From positions 10,355,001-10,419,000 of the forward strand of contig CATNEN010000007.1 in NCBI GenBank assembly GCA_950097015.1: a stretch of DNA of 64,000 nt, in the 5' to 3' direction. Made by a program: the position numbers and the translations under genes. The notes below the pieces were generated by a model. The model did not search any database. It had not been told where the DNA came from and was given only the letters and a program-made list of their open reading frames with translations. Within the stretch, counting starts at the first letter, position 1. Every line of letters starts with the position of its first letter. This DNA is from Macrostomum hystrix. Its lineage: Eukaryota > Platyhelminthes > Macrostomidae. Below, piece after piece: positions 1-10,348 of this stretch.

Positions 1-3000
1 AACAGTATCACGAGCCGCTGGCTGAACGGCCTGCTGCACGGCACCTCCAACCTGCGCATCTTCCTGTGCGTCCTCATGCCCTTCCTGCTGCCGTTCGACT
101 TCCTGATCCGGCTGGACCCCAGCGTGGGCACCGAGGACGGCGGCCGGTGTGCGCAGCTCTGTGACAAGGTCAGAATCTTCTACACCGCGCCAGTCACCAA
201 GTTCTTCGCCAACGCGGTGAGTTTTCACAAGGCTTTGAACTCTTGAGCTCAACAGCTGGATGGACTGCCTGCCAATTGATAACCTCGCCTCGATTTTCGC
301 AACCCGCAGATCTGCTACGTCATATTCATATTCCTGTACTCCTGGTTCATCCTGTTTGAGATGCATGACTCAAGCATCTCCTGGCTGGAGTGGCTCATCA
401 TCGCCTGGGTCTGCGTCATGGTGGTGGAGGAGTTCAGAGAGGTGCGGCTGTGCAACTCCGAGAATCAGAAATAAATTGAGCCCCGGTTTGCAGTGACCAA
501 TCGGAGACCGCTTCTAGTTTTTTATTCTCTTTCTAATAAGGGAGCTCGGCTGGTTAGAGAGCTTCGGATTTCTGACTGAGTTCACTCGGCTGTCAAATGG
601 GTACCAGCATCAGCTGGGGTAGAAATTTAGTGAGTGTGGTGGCCTCCCCTGTCCACGGACTGTACAGTTGTACAAAGCCCTTGGATGCATCGACAAGAGC
701 TGCGCATGGACATCTGGCCGGACTGGATTTGGTGCAATTTATTCATTTACCTTTTCTTCTTTGTATGCCACTGGGGTCTCCAAGAAGCAATGGGGGTCGA
801 TGGCAGAGCTAATAACGCGTTTGCCTCTCCGCAAAAGTCCCGAAGTTTGATTCCGCGGCGAGGCCTCATTCATTTGAGGCGCAGCCGCAGAGTCTTGGGG
901 GCTTGTGGTGCAATTTAAACCCTCGAAGGCACTGCTTGGCAATGAGAAAGTCTTCTGTGTGAGCTTATTCCTGCGTTCAGTATATGTGTGCGTGTGTGCT
1001 CAGGAGTCAGCGAAATGGGCAGAATTGCCTCCTCGCTGGCTGCGGGTTCTGGTGTCACCAAACGATGTGCCATTCCCTGCAGCCCTCGTGCAGTTATTAT
1101 TATTACACTATTATCTCCTATAAGCAGTCGTCCTTCTGAAATTCGCGCAGATGTTCTCCTCGAAGGCGGACACGGTGCAGGAGAAGCTGCGCGACTGGTG
1201 GGGCTTCTCGGCCTGGAACCGGCTGGACGTGTTCACGCTGCTGCTGGCGCTGATCGCCATGTTTCTGCGCATCCCGACGGCCACAGAAGCCATCACCACC
1301 GGTGTGCGCACCTGCTACATCCTGGCTGGAGTGCTGTTCTACCTGCGAGTGTTCAGGTGGGCCAGAGACATTCTAATCCTATTTAGGAGAGGCTTCTACA
1401 ATTTAAACAGCACGCGTTTTGAAAGCGCAAAGTTCCAAACGAATGGTCCCTGACTTCCCACAGGCTCTACTATGCGAACAGCTACCTGGGCCCCAAGCTG
1501 GTGATGATACAGAAGATGGTGAAAGAGCTGCTGTTCTACATGAGCATCCTGCTCATTGCCCTGTTCACCTACGGTGTTGCGGCCCAGGCCCTGCTCTATC
1601 CGACCCGCGACTTCACCACCGACATCTTCAAGGACATTGTGTACTACCCCTACTGGCAGATCTACGGCGAGATCTACCTGGACGTGGCGGAGGGTGAGCA
1701 GCTGGTCATTGCTGACTGCGGAGGGTGATCCGGAATGCTGCGTCAGGTTAAAATCATTAGGGATTAGGGCGGAATCTGCTAGGCGAACCCAAGCAAATCG
1801 GTGAATGGCAAAGTGCTGACAATGCCGTCAAACCCCACCCGCGCGCAGCCACGCCTCCTGCCGGCTGCGAGGGCAACAGCACGGTGGACAGCACCGGCAA
1901 GCTGTGCCCCACCCACCATGCTCTGGTCCTGCTGCTGCTGGCTGTTTACCTCATGGTGGTCAACGTGCTGCTCATTAACTTGCTCATCGCCATCTTCAGG
2001 TGAGACGGCCTGAACTCACTGACTGGTCCCCTTTTTTCTGTCACTTCCTTTCTACGCTTCCCTCGGGTCGAATGCTTAATCTCAGTATTCAATCCTTACA
2101 GCAACATCTTCAAGGAGATCCAGAACAACTCCGTGGAGATCTGGAAGTTCAACATGTACTTTCTGGTGCACGAGTACCACACTAGGCCGGTGCTGGCCGT
2201 GCCCTTCGTCATTGTCGAGGACATTTTCCGGTTCATCCGGTTCCTGGCCTGCCGGCTGCCCTGCTGCAACAAAGCGAAAGAGGGTGAGTCCGAGCTGCCT
2301 CACTGAGGACGGTTCACAGATTCCAGAACTAGCGAATGTGCTCACGTGTTAGACAAGTTCGTCGACTCGCATCCGCTAGACATGCTTTGAACCAAACAAG
2401 TTGTATATTTTGTCATTACAAATTTTCAGAAGATAGATGATAGGAATTACACTTCTAAAGGCTGTGTACAGCGCTGTTCAGTCCATGGACTGAGACTGAA
2501 ATTGAGACTGAGGAGGAGACTGAAATATCATTCTAGAGAACCGTAGTCTCATTCATAGAAAAAGATGAAACAATTATTTACACCCAATCTGGATGGGTCA
2601 GATGTACAGCCCACGGCACGTCTGCAGTTACTGTGTGCTGTGTCCAAAGGCTGCGTACAGCTGTTCAGTCCATGGACTGGGAAAGCCGCCACGTCCACCA
2701 AAATTTCTACCCCAACTGAAAGTTGCTAATCGTGAGGCGGTCCTGTCACATTTCACATGGGGTTGGCAAAGACAAAGTCTTATAGTTCGGTGCCGCCCCC
2801 AGGTGGGCAGTTGCTGGCCATTGTCAGGCACGAGCTGATGGTATTCGAGAGCGAGATGGCCAGACGCCTGATGGCCATGCTGAAGGCCAAGGAGTCTGAG
2901 ACGCTGGAGATGCGGGTGAAGACCGTCACGAGCAGGTTTGTAGCTGAGCAGTCTGTGAGCAGCTCTCTGAGTTCAGTTTCCATGTGGTCCTTGGATGTTG

Positions 3001-4433
3001 TGCCTTTTCCTCTTGTCTTGTGTCTTTACCTTGCCTCAGGAAATAGTGGTCCTTGTTTATAATTTGGCTATCTGTCACCTTTTCTAGAATGTGTAACGCA
3101 CTTTGAGCCACCAACGTCTATTTTAGTGTACTTCCGAAAAGTATATTTTACGCCCAGTAGCAGCTGTTCCAACGGTTCCAACTAACGGTACTGACAACTG
3201 GTATAATGTACAGGCAGCTGGTACAGATGTACAGTGTTTAAGCGTACTAGTTAGCAATTCACATAGATCTTAGGTCAATGACCAGAGCAGAAGAAAGCGT
3301 ACTTAAGTGCCAATTCCATAGTAGCTGAGTATAAATCCCGCACGGCGCGCAGATGACGAGTCACGGCGCCGCAGGCAGCGGGCCGAGGACGCTGAGCTGC
3401 GCGGCTTCGCCAGCCACTGCCTGTCGCTGGTCCAGACCCGGCAGGACCAGGAGACCAAAAGCCGCATCGAGTTTCGAATTCAGAACATCTACGGCGGGTA
3501 GGGCGTCAGAGAGAATAATTTCCCAGGCCTAGCGACTCATAGTAGCTAATGATTAACAAATAATTAAACGCATAACATCTTGGGTTTTTCGTTTGCATCT
3601 ATGAATTTTTTCTGTTTAAATCTTAATTTAAACATTGTGCTCTAATAATAACCCCAGCAATTTTTAACCACACAGAAATAGCTAAACCAATCATGGATGA
3701 ACAATTCGTTGTTAGTAGTCTTATTAGAGCCTAAAACACTATTTTACATTGAGTGAATTGACACACATATTTGGCTAAACCAATCATGGATGAACAATTC
3801 GGTGTTAGTAGTCTTATTAGAGCCTAAAACACTATTTTACATTGAGTGAATTGACACACATATTTGGCTAAACCAATCATGGATGAACAATTCGGTGTTA
3901 GTAGTCTTATTAGAGCCTAAAACACTATTTTACATTGAGTGAATTGACACACATATTTGGCTAAACCAATCATGGATGAACAATTCGGTGTTAGTAGTCT
4001 TATTAGAGCCTAAAACACTATTTTACATTGAGTGAATTGACCCACATATTTGGCATATGGACATTTTTACCTAAGATTGAGTATTTCACATTCGTTGTCA
4101 TGTTCAATTTTCGTCCATAACTGGCGTAATACAAGTCGAACAGGGCCACTGAGCAAGAACTGAAACTCGGCTGCTCTTCTCACTCTTCTAGACTGGACGA
4201 ACTGTACAAAATGTGCGACCGCATCGACGAGCGCTTCGACGATGACCGGCACCAGACCGGCGCGGACGCCGGCGGCGGCAGGGAGAGCTCAGCCACCTCC
4301 TCCAAGCCCAAGAATCCACCTGCAGCCGCGGCGTCAGCGGAGTCGCAGCCGCTGCCGGCAGGCAGGAGGTCGCCGACTGTGTCCGTGAATGAAGATGTGG
4401 AACCGGAGAAGCCCAGGCCTTCAGTGCGTGCCA

Positions 4434-4494
<61 letters not shown>

Positions 4495-4499
4495 GTGTG

Positions 4500-4586
<87 letters not shown>

Positions 4587-5057
4587 ATGATGTAGCTTCT
4601 AACTGTTTAATAAGTAATGTTTCTGATCAGGGACAAGATTACCTGCAATTCTCAGAGTAAAGGAGGTGTAGGAACGACTTAGCTTTTCCTGGTGTTGCAC
4701 TCTCCCCGTTGTCAAACTGTCAATCTATTTAGGGGGTTCTGTTGTTCAAAATACAAGCAATTACAGAGTATTAACTAAGGGATCTTAAGGGAATAGTCTT
4801 ACCTGAAACAATGCTTAATTCTTACTCACGAGTCCTTGCACTCGACAAATCCCAAAAGTCCTTGCAAGCGCGGTTTCGCATTGGAGGCGGAAGACAGTGT
4901 ACTTTTTAGGAGTTTATTAGTGCGCGTGGATCGGAATCACATTGCTTAAAATACCACGCTTCAACAGAAGGAGCTCGGACTGCCACAGATCGATCCGGGC
5001 GCTCGCCCGTCGGCAGTCAACCCAAGACTTCAGATGGAACCACCATCACCGCCGCCT

Positions 5058-5126
<69 letters not shown>

Positions 5127-5522
5127 GCCTTTCCAGCCGCGGCTGAGGACGCAGAGGCAGCTGCCGAGGAGGAGCGGAAGCGCCAGCGCCGCGCTGAGAA
5201 GGAGCGGCGTCGCGAGGAGCGACGGCAGCGCCGCCGGGGGCGCTCGCGCTCTCAACGCCGCCAATCCGACGTGGACGAGGCTGAGCTGCCGGGCCCAGCT
5301 GGTGGTGGCTTCGCCTACCAGATGCTCAACGATTTCAACGACTTCGGCACCGCGGAGGCCGAAGGAAGCGTTGGGCCGGAGGACGAGCGGCTGGCGGACA
5401 TGGAGCGCCGGCTGCGCAACATGGAAACAGCAACAACTGACAGCCTGAGCAGCATCGAGAAGCTGCTGCGTCAGATCCTCAAGGACAGATCTGGCAATTC
5501 TGACCATGCTAGGCTGCAATGA
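1..5522 (+). CDS. TRPM: TRPM-type cation channel, 3' part of gene (5' end outside window)
   Basis: Membrane cation channel of the TRP melastatin family. Exons I can phase: 1-216, 310-441, 1151-1356, 1464-1693, 1849-1999, 2102-2283, 2803-2935, 3353-3497, 4192-4423, 4968-5522 (stop TGA). Exon 1 carries the conserved FYTAPVTKF-type pre-S1 motif; exon 2 is a hydrophobic S1; exon 3 covers S2-S4; exon 4 has S5 (LLFYMSILLIALFTYG) and the pore helix/filter (FKDIVYYPYWQIYGE); exon 5 has S6 ending NLLIAIFS; exon 6 has the TRP-box region (EIWKFNMYFLVHEYHTRP). Exons 7-10 encode charged coiled coils, a long proline run and a basic EERKRQRR-type stretch. No C-terminal alpha-kinase or NUDT9 domain is seen. 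Splice phases agree at every junction except exon 7 to 8, where an exon or alternative donor is missing. Introns hold SINEs and tandem repeats. Confidence 0.9.
545..745 (+). mobile_element. tRNA-derived SINE, family 1 (copy a)
   Basis: It lies in TRPM intron 2. The head resembles a tRNA (GGCTGGTTAGAGAGC, A-box-like). The body carries the family hallmark GGGTACCAGCATCAGC and a 'tcc acggactg tacag' stretch. The same body recurs at 2577, 20483, 22495, 30775 and 46463, which shows it is a dispersed repeat. Confidence 0.7.
795..1118 (+). mobile_element. tRNA-derived SINE, family 2 (copy a)
   Basis: Also in TRPM intron 2. It shares an extended stretch with 56326-56606: GGCGCAGCCGCAGAG, then GATGAGAAAGTC-like text, then TGTGCTCAGGAGTCAGC and AATGGGCAGAATTGCCTCCTC, ending in a TTATTATTATTA tail. 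An A-box-like TGGCAGAGC and a B-box-like TTTGATTCCGC sit near its 5' end, as expected of a Pol III promoter. Confidence 0.7.
2577..2725 (-). mobile_element. SINE family 1 fragment (copy b) in TRPM intron 6
   Basis: The reverse complement matches the 3' half of the family-1 copy at 612-745: a GGGGTAGAAATTT stretch, a 'ccatggactg' motif, then ACATCTG..CC..ATTGGGTG near the tail. Together with TRPM exon 7 it forms the block copied at 20483-20858. Confidence 0.65.
3681..4053 (+). repeat. 93-bp tandem repeat, four copies, TRPM intron 8
   Basis: Units begin at 3681, 3774, 3867 and 3960 with 'gctaaaccaatcatggatga'. The four copies are nearly identical, so the expansion is recent. It lies in an intron, and no open frame of note is present. 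Confidence 0.9.
4437..4587 (+). repeat. TCTG tetranucleotide microsatellite, TRPM intron 9
   Basis: About 37 TGTC/TCTG units with a short TGTG interruption near 4494. It starts about 13 bases downstream of the exon 9 donor (4424). The frame stays open from exon 9 through the array as a CLSV repeat and stops at 4660, so intron retention would add a low-complexity tail. Confidence 0.95.
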
Positions 5523-6811
5523 TGGCCTCTCTAATCTCAGATTCTCACTGTCAATGCCCGATGGTCCCGGACAAGTTCAACAGCAGGCAAATTGTTTTGC
5601 GTTTCTGCACAGACCTTTTCTTTTTGTTTAATTTCTCATGCCTTTTCCTATTGGCCCTCTGATCGAACAGCTGTAGATTTTTCCTCTATCTTCTGCTACT
5701 CTAAGCTGCTTTGCTTTTACTGCTCTGAACTGTCAAATACAAGATTTTAGTTAAATATGCATATCTGTCAAATATCGCTAGCAGAAAGTTTTTTTGTTCT
5801 ACAGACTTTGGAAAAGTTGATCAAATGTTCGTGAATTAAATTTACGAAGCCTAACTTCAATGTTGTTTTCATGTTACTCGTAATACTCACATAGCATTCA
5901 TAGGTAAGCAAATATTAGCTATTGTTTACAAATGAGTTGCTGCTAGTACTTCTGCTTCTGCTAGCCTTGCAATGTGAGATTTACCTGCACGTATTTTGTA
6001 ATTCGTAAAATAAGAATCAGATGTGGCTCGATTCAGATTCAGATTTTGATTCAGATTTATTGTAGTCAATGTATCGAAGCAACATATTTTATGACAATAG
6101 AAAAAGTACATATGTCAACGAGAATGACTCACTCAGTTGAATGACTCACTCAGTAGAATGACTCACTCAGTAGAATGACTCACTCAGTAGAATGACTCAC
6201 TCAGTAGAATGACTCACTCAGTAGAATGACTCACTCAGTAGAATGACTCAACTCAGTAGAATGACTCACTCAGTAGAATGACTCAACTCAGTAGAATGAC
6301 TCACTCAGTAGAATGACTCAACTCAGTAGAATGACTCACTCAGTAGAATGACTCAACCCAGTAGAATGACTCAACCCAGTAGAATGACTCAACTCAGTAG
6401 AATGACTCACTCAGTAGAATGACTCAACTCAGTAGAATGACTCACTCAGTAGAATGACTCAACTCAGTAGAATGACTCACTCAGTAGAATGACTCAACCC
6501 AGTAGAATGACTCATCCCAGTAGAATGACTCAGTAGAATGACTCACTCATGCAATTGAATGGTTGGTTTTTAAGTGTACCGATAATATTTCTAAAAAATA
6601 GCAACAGCGCAACCCTCCTGGAAACAATCCAAAATAAGATGGCTGAGGTCTGTCACGTGATTGAGTTTATTGTACCTAAAAGGGGGCTTCCAAACATGGT
6701 TTCTAAAAATAGCTACGAGCCAGCCAGGATGCCATCAGGATGTACATGCCAGTGAGTACTCTGCTAATTCAGCTGAGTTAATGGCATCAAGAATTTTCCT
6801 CAACCTGGCAG
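5523..6811. other. Spacer downstream of TRPM with a 15/16-bp minisatellite
   Basis: No gene is seen. 6115-6550 is a minisatellite of 'gaatgactcactcagta' units (15-17 bp, alternating 'actcactcag' and 'actcaactcag' forms). The rest is AT-rich unique sequence, including short ATTCAGATT-type runs near 6030. Confidence 0.85.
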
Positions 6812-6945
6812 GTTTGACTGCCGCCTGCCTGCTGAGCTGCAGCGAGCGAGGCCTCTGGTGCGACGCAGACAGGCAGTGCTGCTTGGGCCAGTGCCGTCTG
6901 TCCTATGAGACCTCAGATCATTGGCCTGTTGTCCTGTTGTGCTGA
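6812..6945 (+). pseudogene. ICK-type cysteine-rich peptide exon, orphan (copy 1)
   Basis: An acceptor (CTGGCAG at 6805-6811) is followed by an exon whose cysteines are spaced C-x3-C-x6-C-x5-CC-x3-C, then a final Cys 15 residues later just before TGA. This matches the second exon of the other peptides in the cluster (extra N-terminal Cys, then the C-x6-C-x5-CC-x3-C knot frame) and is in the same phase. I found no signal-peptide exon upstream. The C-terminus runs into a short 'ttggcctgttgtc' duplication, so the last cysteine may not be original. Probably an exon relic. Function unknown. Confidence 0.5.
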
Positions 6946-7943
6946 TTGGCCTGTTGTCTTGCTGCTTATAGAAAATACATTTTTAAATATATTTAGCAAC
7001 GATTATTGCGCAGAAAGTCTATTATGGGTATAGGCTGGCTGTCTTGCAACGCGGTTGGACGCGGTCTTTCAATTCATCACTTATAGCCACTGTATATTTC
7101 ACTGCCAACAAGCACAAGACCAAACGCAACAGGAATGAAACACGAAGTAAACGAAATAATTCAGTAATAACGCTTGGAAGCTCAAAATGATATTTGGCTG
7201 GAGATTTCATCAATACCTCAATTGAGGTAGTTACCTCAATATAGTTACATCTGTCAGTTAGCGTGGTGTAATGTTGAATGTGCAATTCTCAAATTTGCAG
7301 TTCTCAAAAACGCTCGCCTGGTTGGCACCAATCGATACGCCCTGGTTAGCTACAGTTAACCAACCATTGAATGAAGCCTGAATGAAGCTAAAAATAAAAA
7401 TATACAAATGTACGTGGCTACAAATACTCTTTTAAATGCAAATATCTTTGCTCCGAAGGAACTTTGAGAGTTATAATTGAAGTCATTCGATGCAAAATGA
7501 AAATACGAATCCAGTGATACATTTTTTGTAATTACATAGAAACATTGAATTTCGATAGAAACATTCTTTTTCAATCATTTTTGCATTTTACATTTTTACT
7601 TTTTACTTACGCTCGTATTTCTGCACAAAAATCAGAATACTAGTTATTCATTCATTCTACTAAATCATTCAACTTCAATCTCTTTACACTATTTCGATAT
7701 TAACAGCAGTTTAAGTTTAGTTTAGTCATTTTAAGCTACTCGAACGCACCCTTACTGCTTGCACTGACGACTTTCACTTACTTAGACGAATTCGAAGTCA
7801 CTTTCTCGAAAGAAATTACCATAGACACCCTTCTCATTCCCTTGAGCGCTCTATAGTTTTATATAGGCTGACGAATCCGAAGTCACTTTTGACGAATCCG
7901 AAGTTGAAAAGGTATATAGTCTAGTTTACTGAGGCAAAATACA
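6946..7943. other. AT-rich spacer with an orphan transposon end
   Basis: No gene is seen. Positions 7734-7754 carry GCTACTCGAACGCACCC, the same terminal sequence as the right end of the Harbinger-like element at 28780-32873. I found no partner TIR nearby, so this is a solo end or relic. A short direct repeat 'tgacgaatccgaagt' occurs at about 7870-7905. Confidence 0.7.
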
Positions 7944-8839
7944 ATGAACGGCATGTTATTCAAATCACTGCTCATCCTCATTGTTATACTTGCGATCCTC
8001 GGTGAGTGCTCAACTGCATGAGCAGATTACTTTAATGAGATTGCATAAGAAAGTGTTAATTAACACCCTCAGGTAGACAATTCCCAAGCAGACAAAAATT
8101 ATTCTTCAAACAGGCCGAGGGAAATTCCTAAAACAGGTAGCAGGGAATTCCTAAAACAGGTAGCAGGGAATTCCTAAAACAGGTAGAGGGGAATTCCTAA
8201 AACAGGTAGCAGGGAATTTCTAAAACAGGTAGCAGGGAATTCCAAAAACAGGTAGAGGGGAATTCCTAAAACAGGTAGCAGGGAATTTCTAAAACAGGCA
8301 GCAGGGAATTCCAAAAACAGGTAGAGGGGAATTCCTAAAACAGGTAGCAGGGAATTTCTAAAACAGGCAGCAGGGAATTCCTAAAACAGTTAGCAGGGAA
8401 TTCCTAAAACAGTTAGCAGGGAATTTCTAAAACAGTTAGCAGGGAATTCCTAAAACAGGTAGCAGGGAATTCCTAAAACAGGTAGCAGGGAATTCCTAAA
8501 ACAGGTAGAAGGGAATTCTTAAACCAGGTACAAGGGAATTCCGAAAACAGTTAGCAGGGAATTCCTAAAACAAGTAGAAAAGAATTCCTTAAACAGGTAG
8601 AAGGGAATTCATTATTAGGCGGAATGAAATTCTCAAGCAGGTACACCATAATTCCCAAGTAGTTGGGAGGGAGGAATTTCCAAACCGGTGGGCGAGTTTT
8701 CTCAAACTAAAATCGTCCACCCGACTGCTCACAGGTGAGTCGGTCAGTTGCGTGCCGGTGCTCCAAGGGAGGCATGGCGTGCAACCATTACAGGGACTGC
8801 AGGTCACAGTTATGCAGCGGCTCAAGCAAATGCAAGTAG
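7944..8839 (+). pseudogene. ICK peptide gene, copy 2A, frameshifted
   Basis: Two exons: 7944-8001 (start Met and hydrophobic signal peptide, donor GTGAG) and 8735-8839 (acceptor CTCACAG). It is the duplicate of the intact gene at 21066-21842. Relative to that gene, exon 2 has four extra bases around 8746 just before the first cysteine codon, which shifts the frame, and the codon for the second Cys of the CC pair is changed. The expected cysteine frame exists only after the shift. The intron carries a minisatellite. Best read as a recent pseudogene; use of a different acceptor cannot be excluded without RNA. Confidence 0.75.
8095..8615 (+). repeat. Minisatellite in ICK-2A intron
   Basis: About 25 units of roughly 20 bp with consensus 'aaaacaggtagcagggaatt'. 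A related array of the same unit family is in the intron of the duplicate gene (21225-21640), with different unit number and variants, so the arrays evolved independently after duplication. Confidence 0.9.
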
Positions 8840-9054
8840 GCCGCAAGCCCGAGAGCCTGAGCCAACGCAGGGCAACAGGAAAGATTTGCCGATTTTCGAT
8901 TTTTCAACGCCTCTTTCCAGTTATCCTCTGTTTATAGCTAATGTTTAGAACAGCTTGCCTGATTTATTGATCGCTAGTAGCTCTTTATAGTTTGCATCTG
9001 TAATATTGTAGTTAACCTACGAGGTTGAAACTAACGGCAGCCCGCCCTCTGCTG

Positions 9055-9420
9055 TTGTCCGTGACAACCAGCTGGAAGGGTTTGGGGAGGCTGTTCATTG
9101 GTCCGTGACACCCAGCTGGAAGGGTTTGGGGAGGCCGGTCATTGGTCCGTGACACCCAGCTGGAAGGGTTTGGGGAGGCCGGTCATTGGTCCGTGACACC
9201 CAGCTGGAAGGGTTTGGGGAGGTCGGTCATTGGTCCGTGACAACCAGCTGGAAGGGTTTGGGGAGGCTGTTAATTGGTCCGTGACACCCAGCTGGAAGGG
9301 TTTGGGGAGGCCGGTCATTGGTCCGTGACAACCAGCTGGAAGGGTTTGGGGAGGTCGGTCATTGGTCCGTGACACCCAGCTAGAAGGGTTTGGGGAGGCG
9401 GTCATTGGTCCAGTGACAAA
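9055..9420 (+). repeat. About 44-bp minisatellite
   Basis: Eight units built on 'ggtccgtgacacccagctgg' and 'gaagggtttggggaggc'. The same family appears shorter at 23255-23460 in the duplicate block. Confidence 0.9.
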
Positions 9421-9664
9421 ACCTAATCATAGGTTTCTAATGCTGTTTAACAGGTTGAACAGGTAAGCTGTTCAAAACATTCAAAACAAAGGTTTCTAAT
9501 GCTAACTTAAATGACTTCAGTAATGAAAATTTGTAAGATTATTCGCCTGCAGTGATAATTCACTGCACAATGCAATCAATGCAAAAACATAGATAACTTT
9601 AGTTTACATTAAAATATTTATCACTAATTTATCACTAGCCAAAAGCTTCAAAGTGAGTCAGCGC

Positions 9665-10125
9665 GTATTCAGTGTTGGTCAATTTCAAACAATCAAATTC
9701 GCAGTAGTGGCAACGCGTATTCAGTGTATTTCGATTTCAACCAATCAAATTCGCAGTATTGGCAACGCGTATTCAGTGTAGTTCGATTTCAACCAATCAA
9801 ATTCGCAGTAGTGGCAACGCGTATTCAGTGTATTTCGATTTCAACCAATCAAATTCGCAGTAGTGGCAACGCGTATTCAGTGTAGTTCGATTTCAACCAA
9901 TCAAATTCGCAGTAGTGGCAACGCGTATTCAGTGTAGTTCGATTTCAACCAATCAAATTCGCAGTATTGGCAACGCGTATTCAGTGTATTTCGATTTCAA
10001 CCAATCAAATTCGCAGTAGTGGCAACGCGTATTCAGTGTATTTCGATTTCAACCAATCAAATTCGCAGTAGTGGCAACGCGTATTCAGTGTAGCTCGATT
10101 TCAACCAATCAAATTCGCTGTATAG
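9665..10125 (+). repeat. 52-bp minisatellite
   Basis: Nine units of 52 bp containing 'ggcaacgcgtattcagtgta' and 'aaccaatcaaattcgcagta'. The duplicate-block counterpart is 23655-24170. The array abuts the stop codon side of the minus-strand ICK exon at 10132. Confidence 0.9.
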
Positions 10126-10131
10126 TGGCGT

Positions 10132-10253
10132 CTACCAGTCGCGGGCGCACCACTTCCACTGGCCGTTACACACGCACTTGCCCGAGCAGCAGTCGTCATA
10201 GCTGACGCACAGCCGTCTGTCTATGGTGCACGACTTGCAAGCCGCGGCGCTGC
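10132..10253 (-). pseudogene. ICK peptide copy 4A: exon 2 only, signal exon missing
   Basis: Minus-strand exon with acceptor CTGTAG, cysteines C-x2-C-x6-C-x5-CC-x3-C-x1-C-x7-C (eight, one more than its duplicate at 24212-24324) and a TAG stop. The intron upstream is kept up to the donor GTGAG, but at about 10347 the sequence switches to a retroelement, so exon 1 (present in the duplicate at 24416-24470) is absent. The cysteine exon itself is intact and has diverged by substitutions. Without a signal exon it is probably not expressed as a secreted peptide. Confidence 0.75.
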
Positions 10254-10348
10254 CTACAGTTTGCGAATTTAGCTCCGTAATGAACTTTAAACACTAAGCC
10301 GACACTTTTAAGAATAAAATGAATTGCAATCAAACAGCCCTCACCAGG

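Noticed and set aside
5046..5519. Minus-strand Arg-rich frame opposite TRPM exon 10
   Set aside because: Antisense shadow of the GC-rich proline-run exon.
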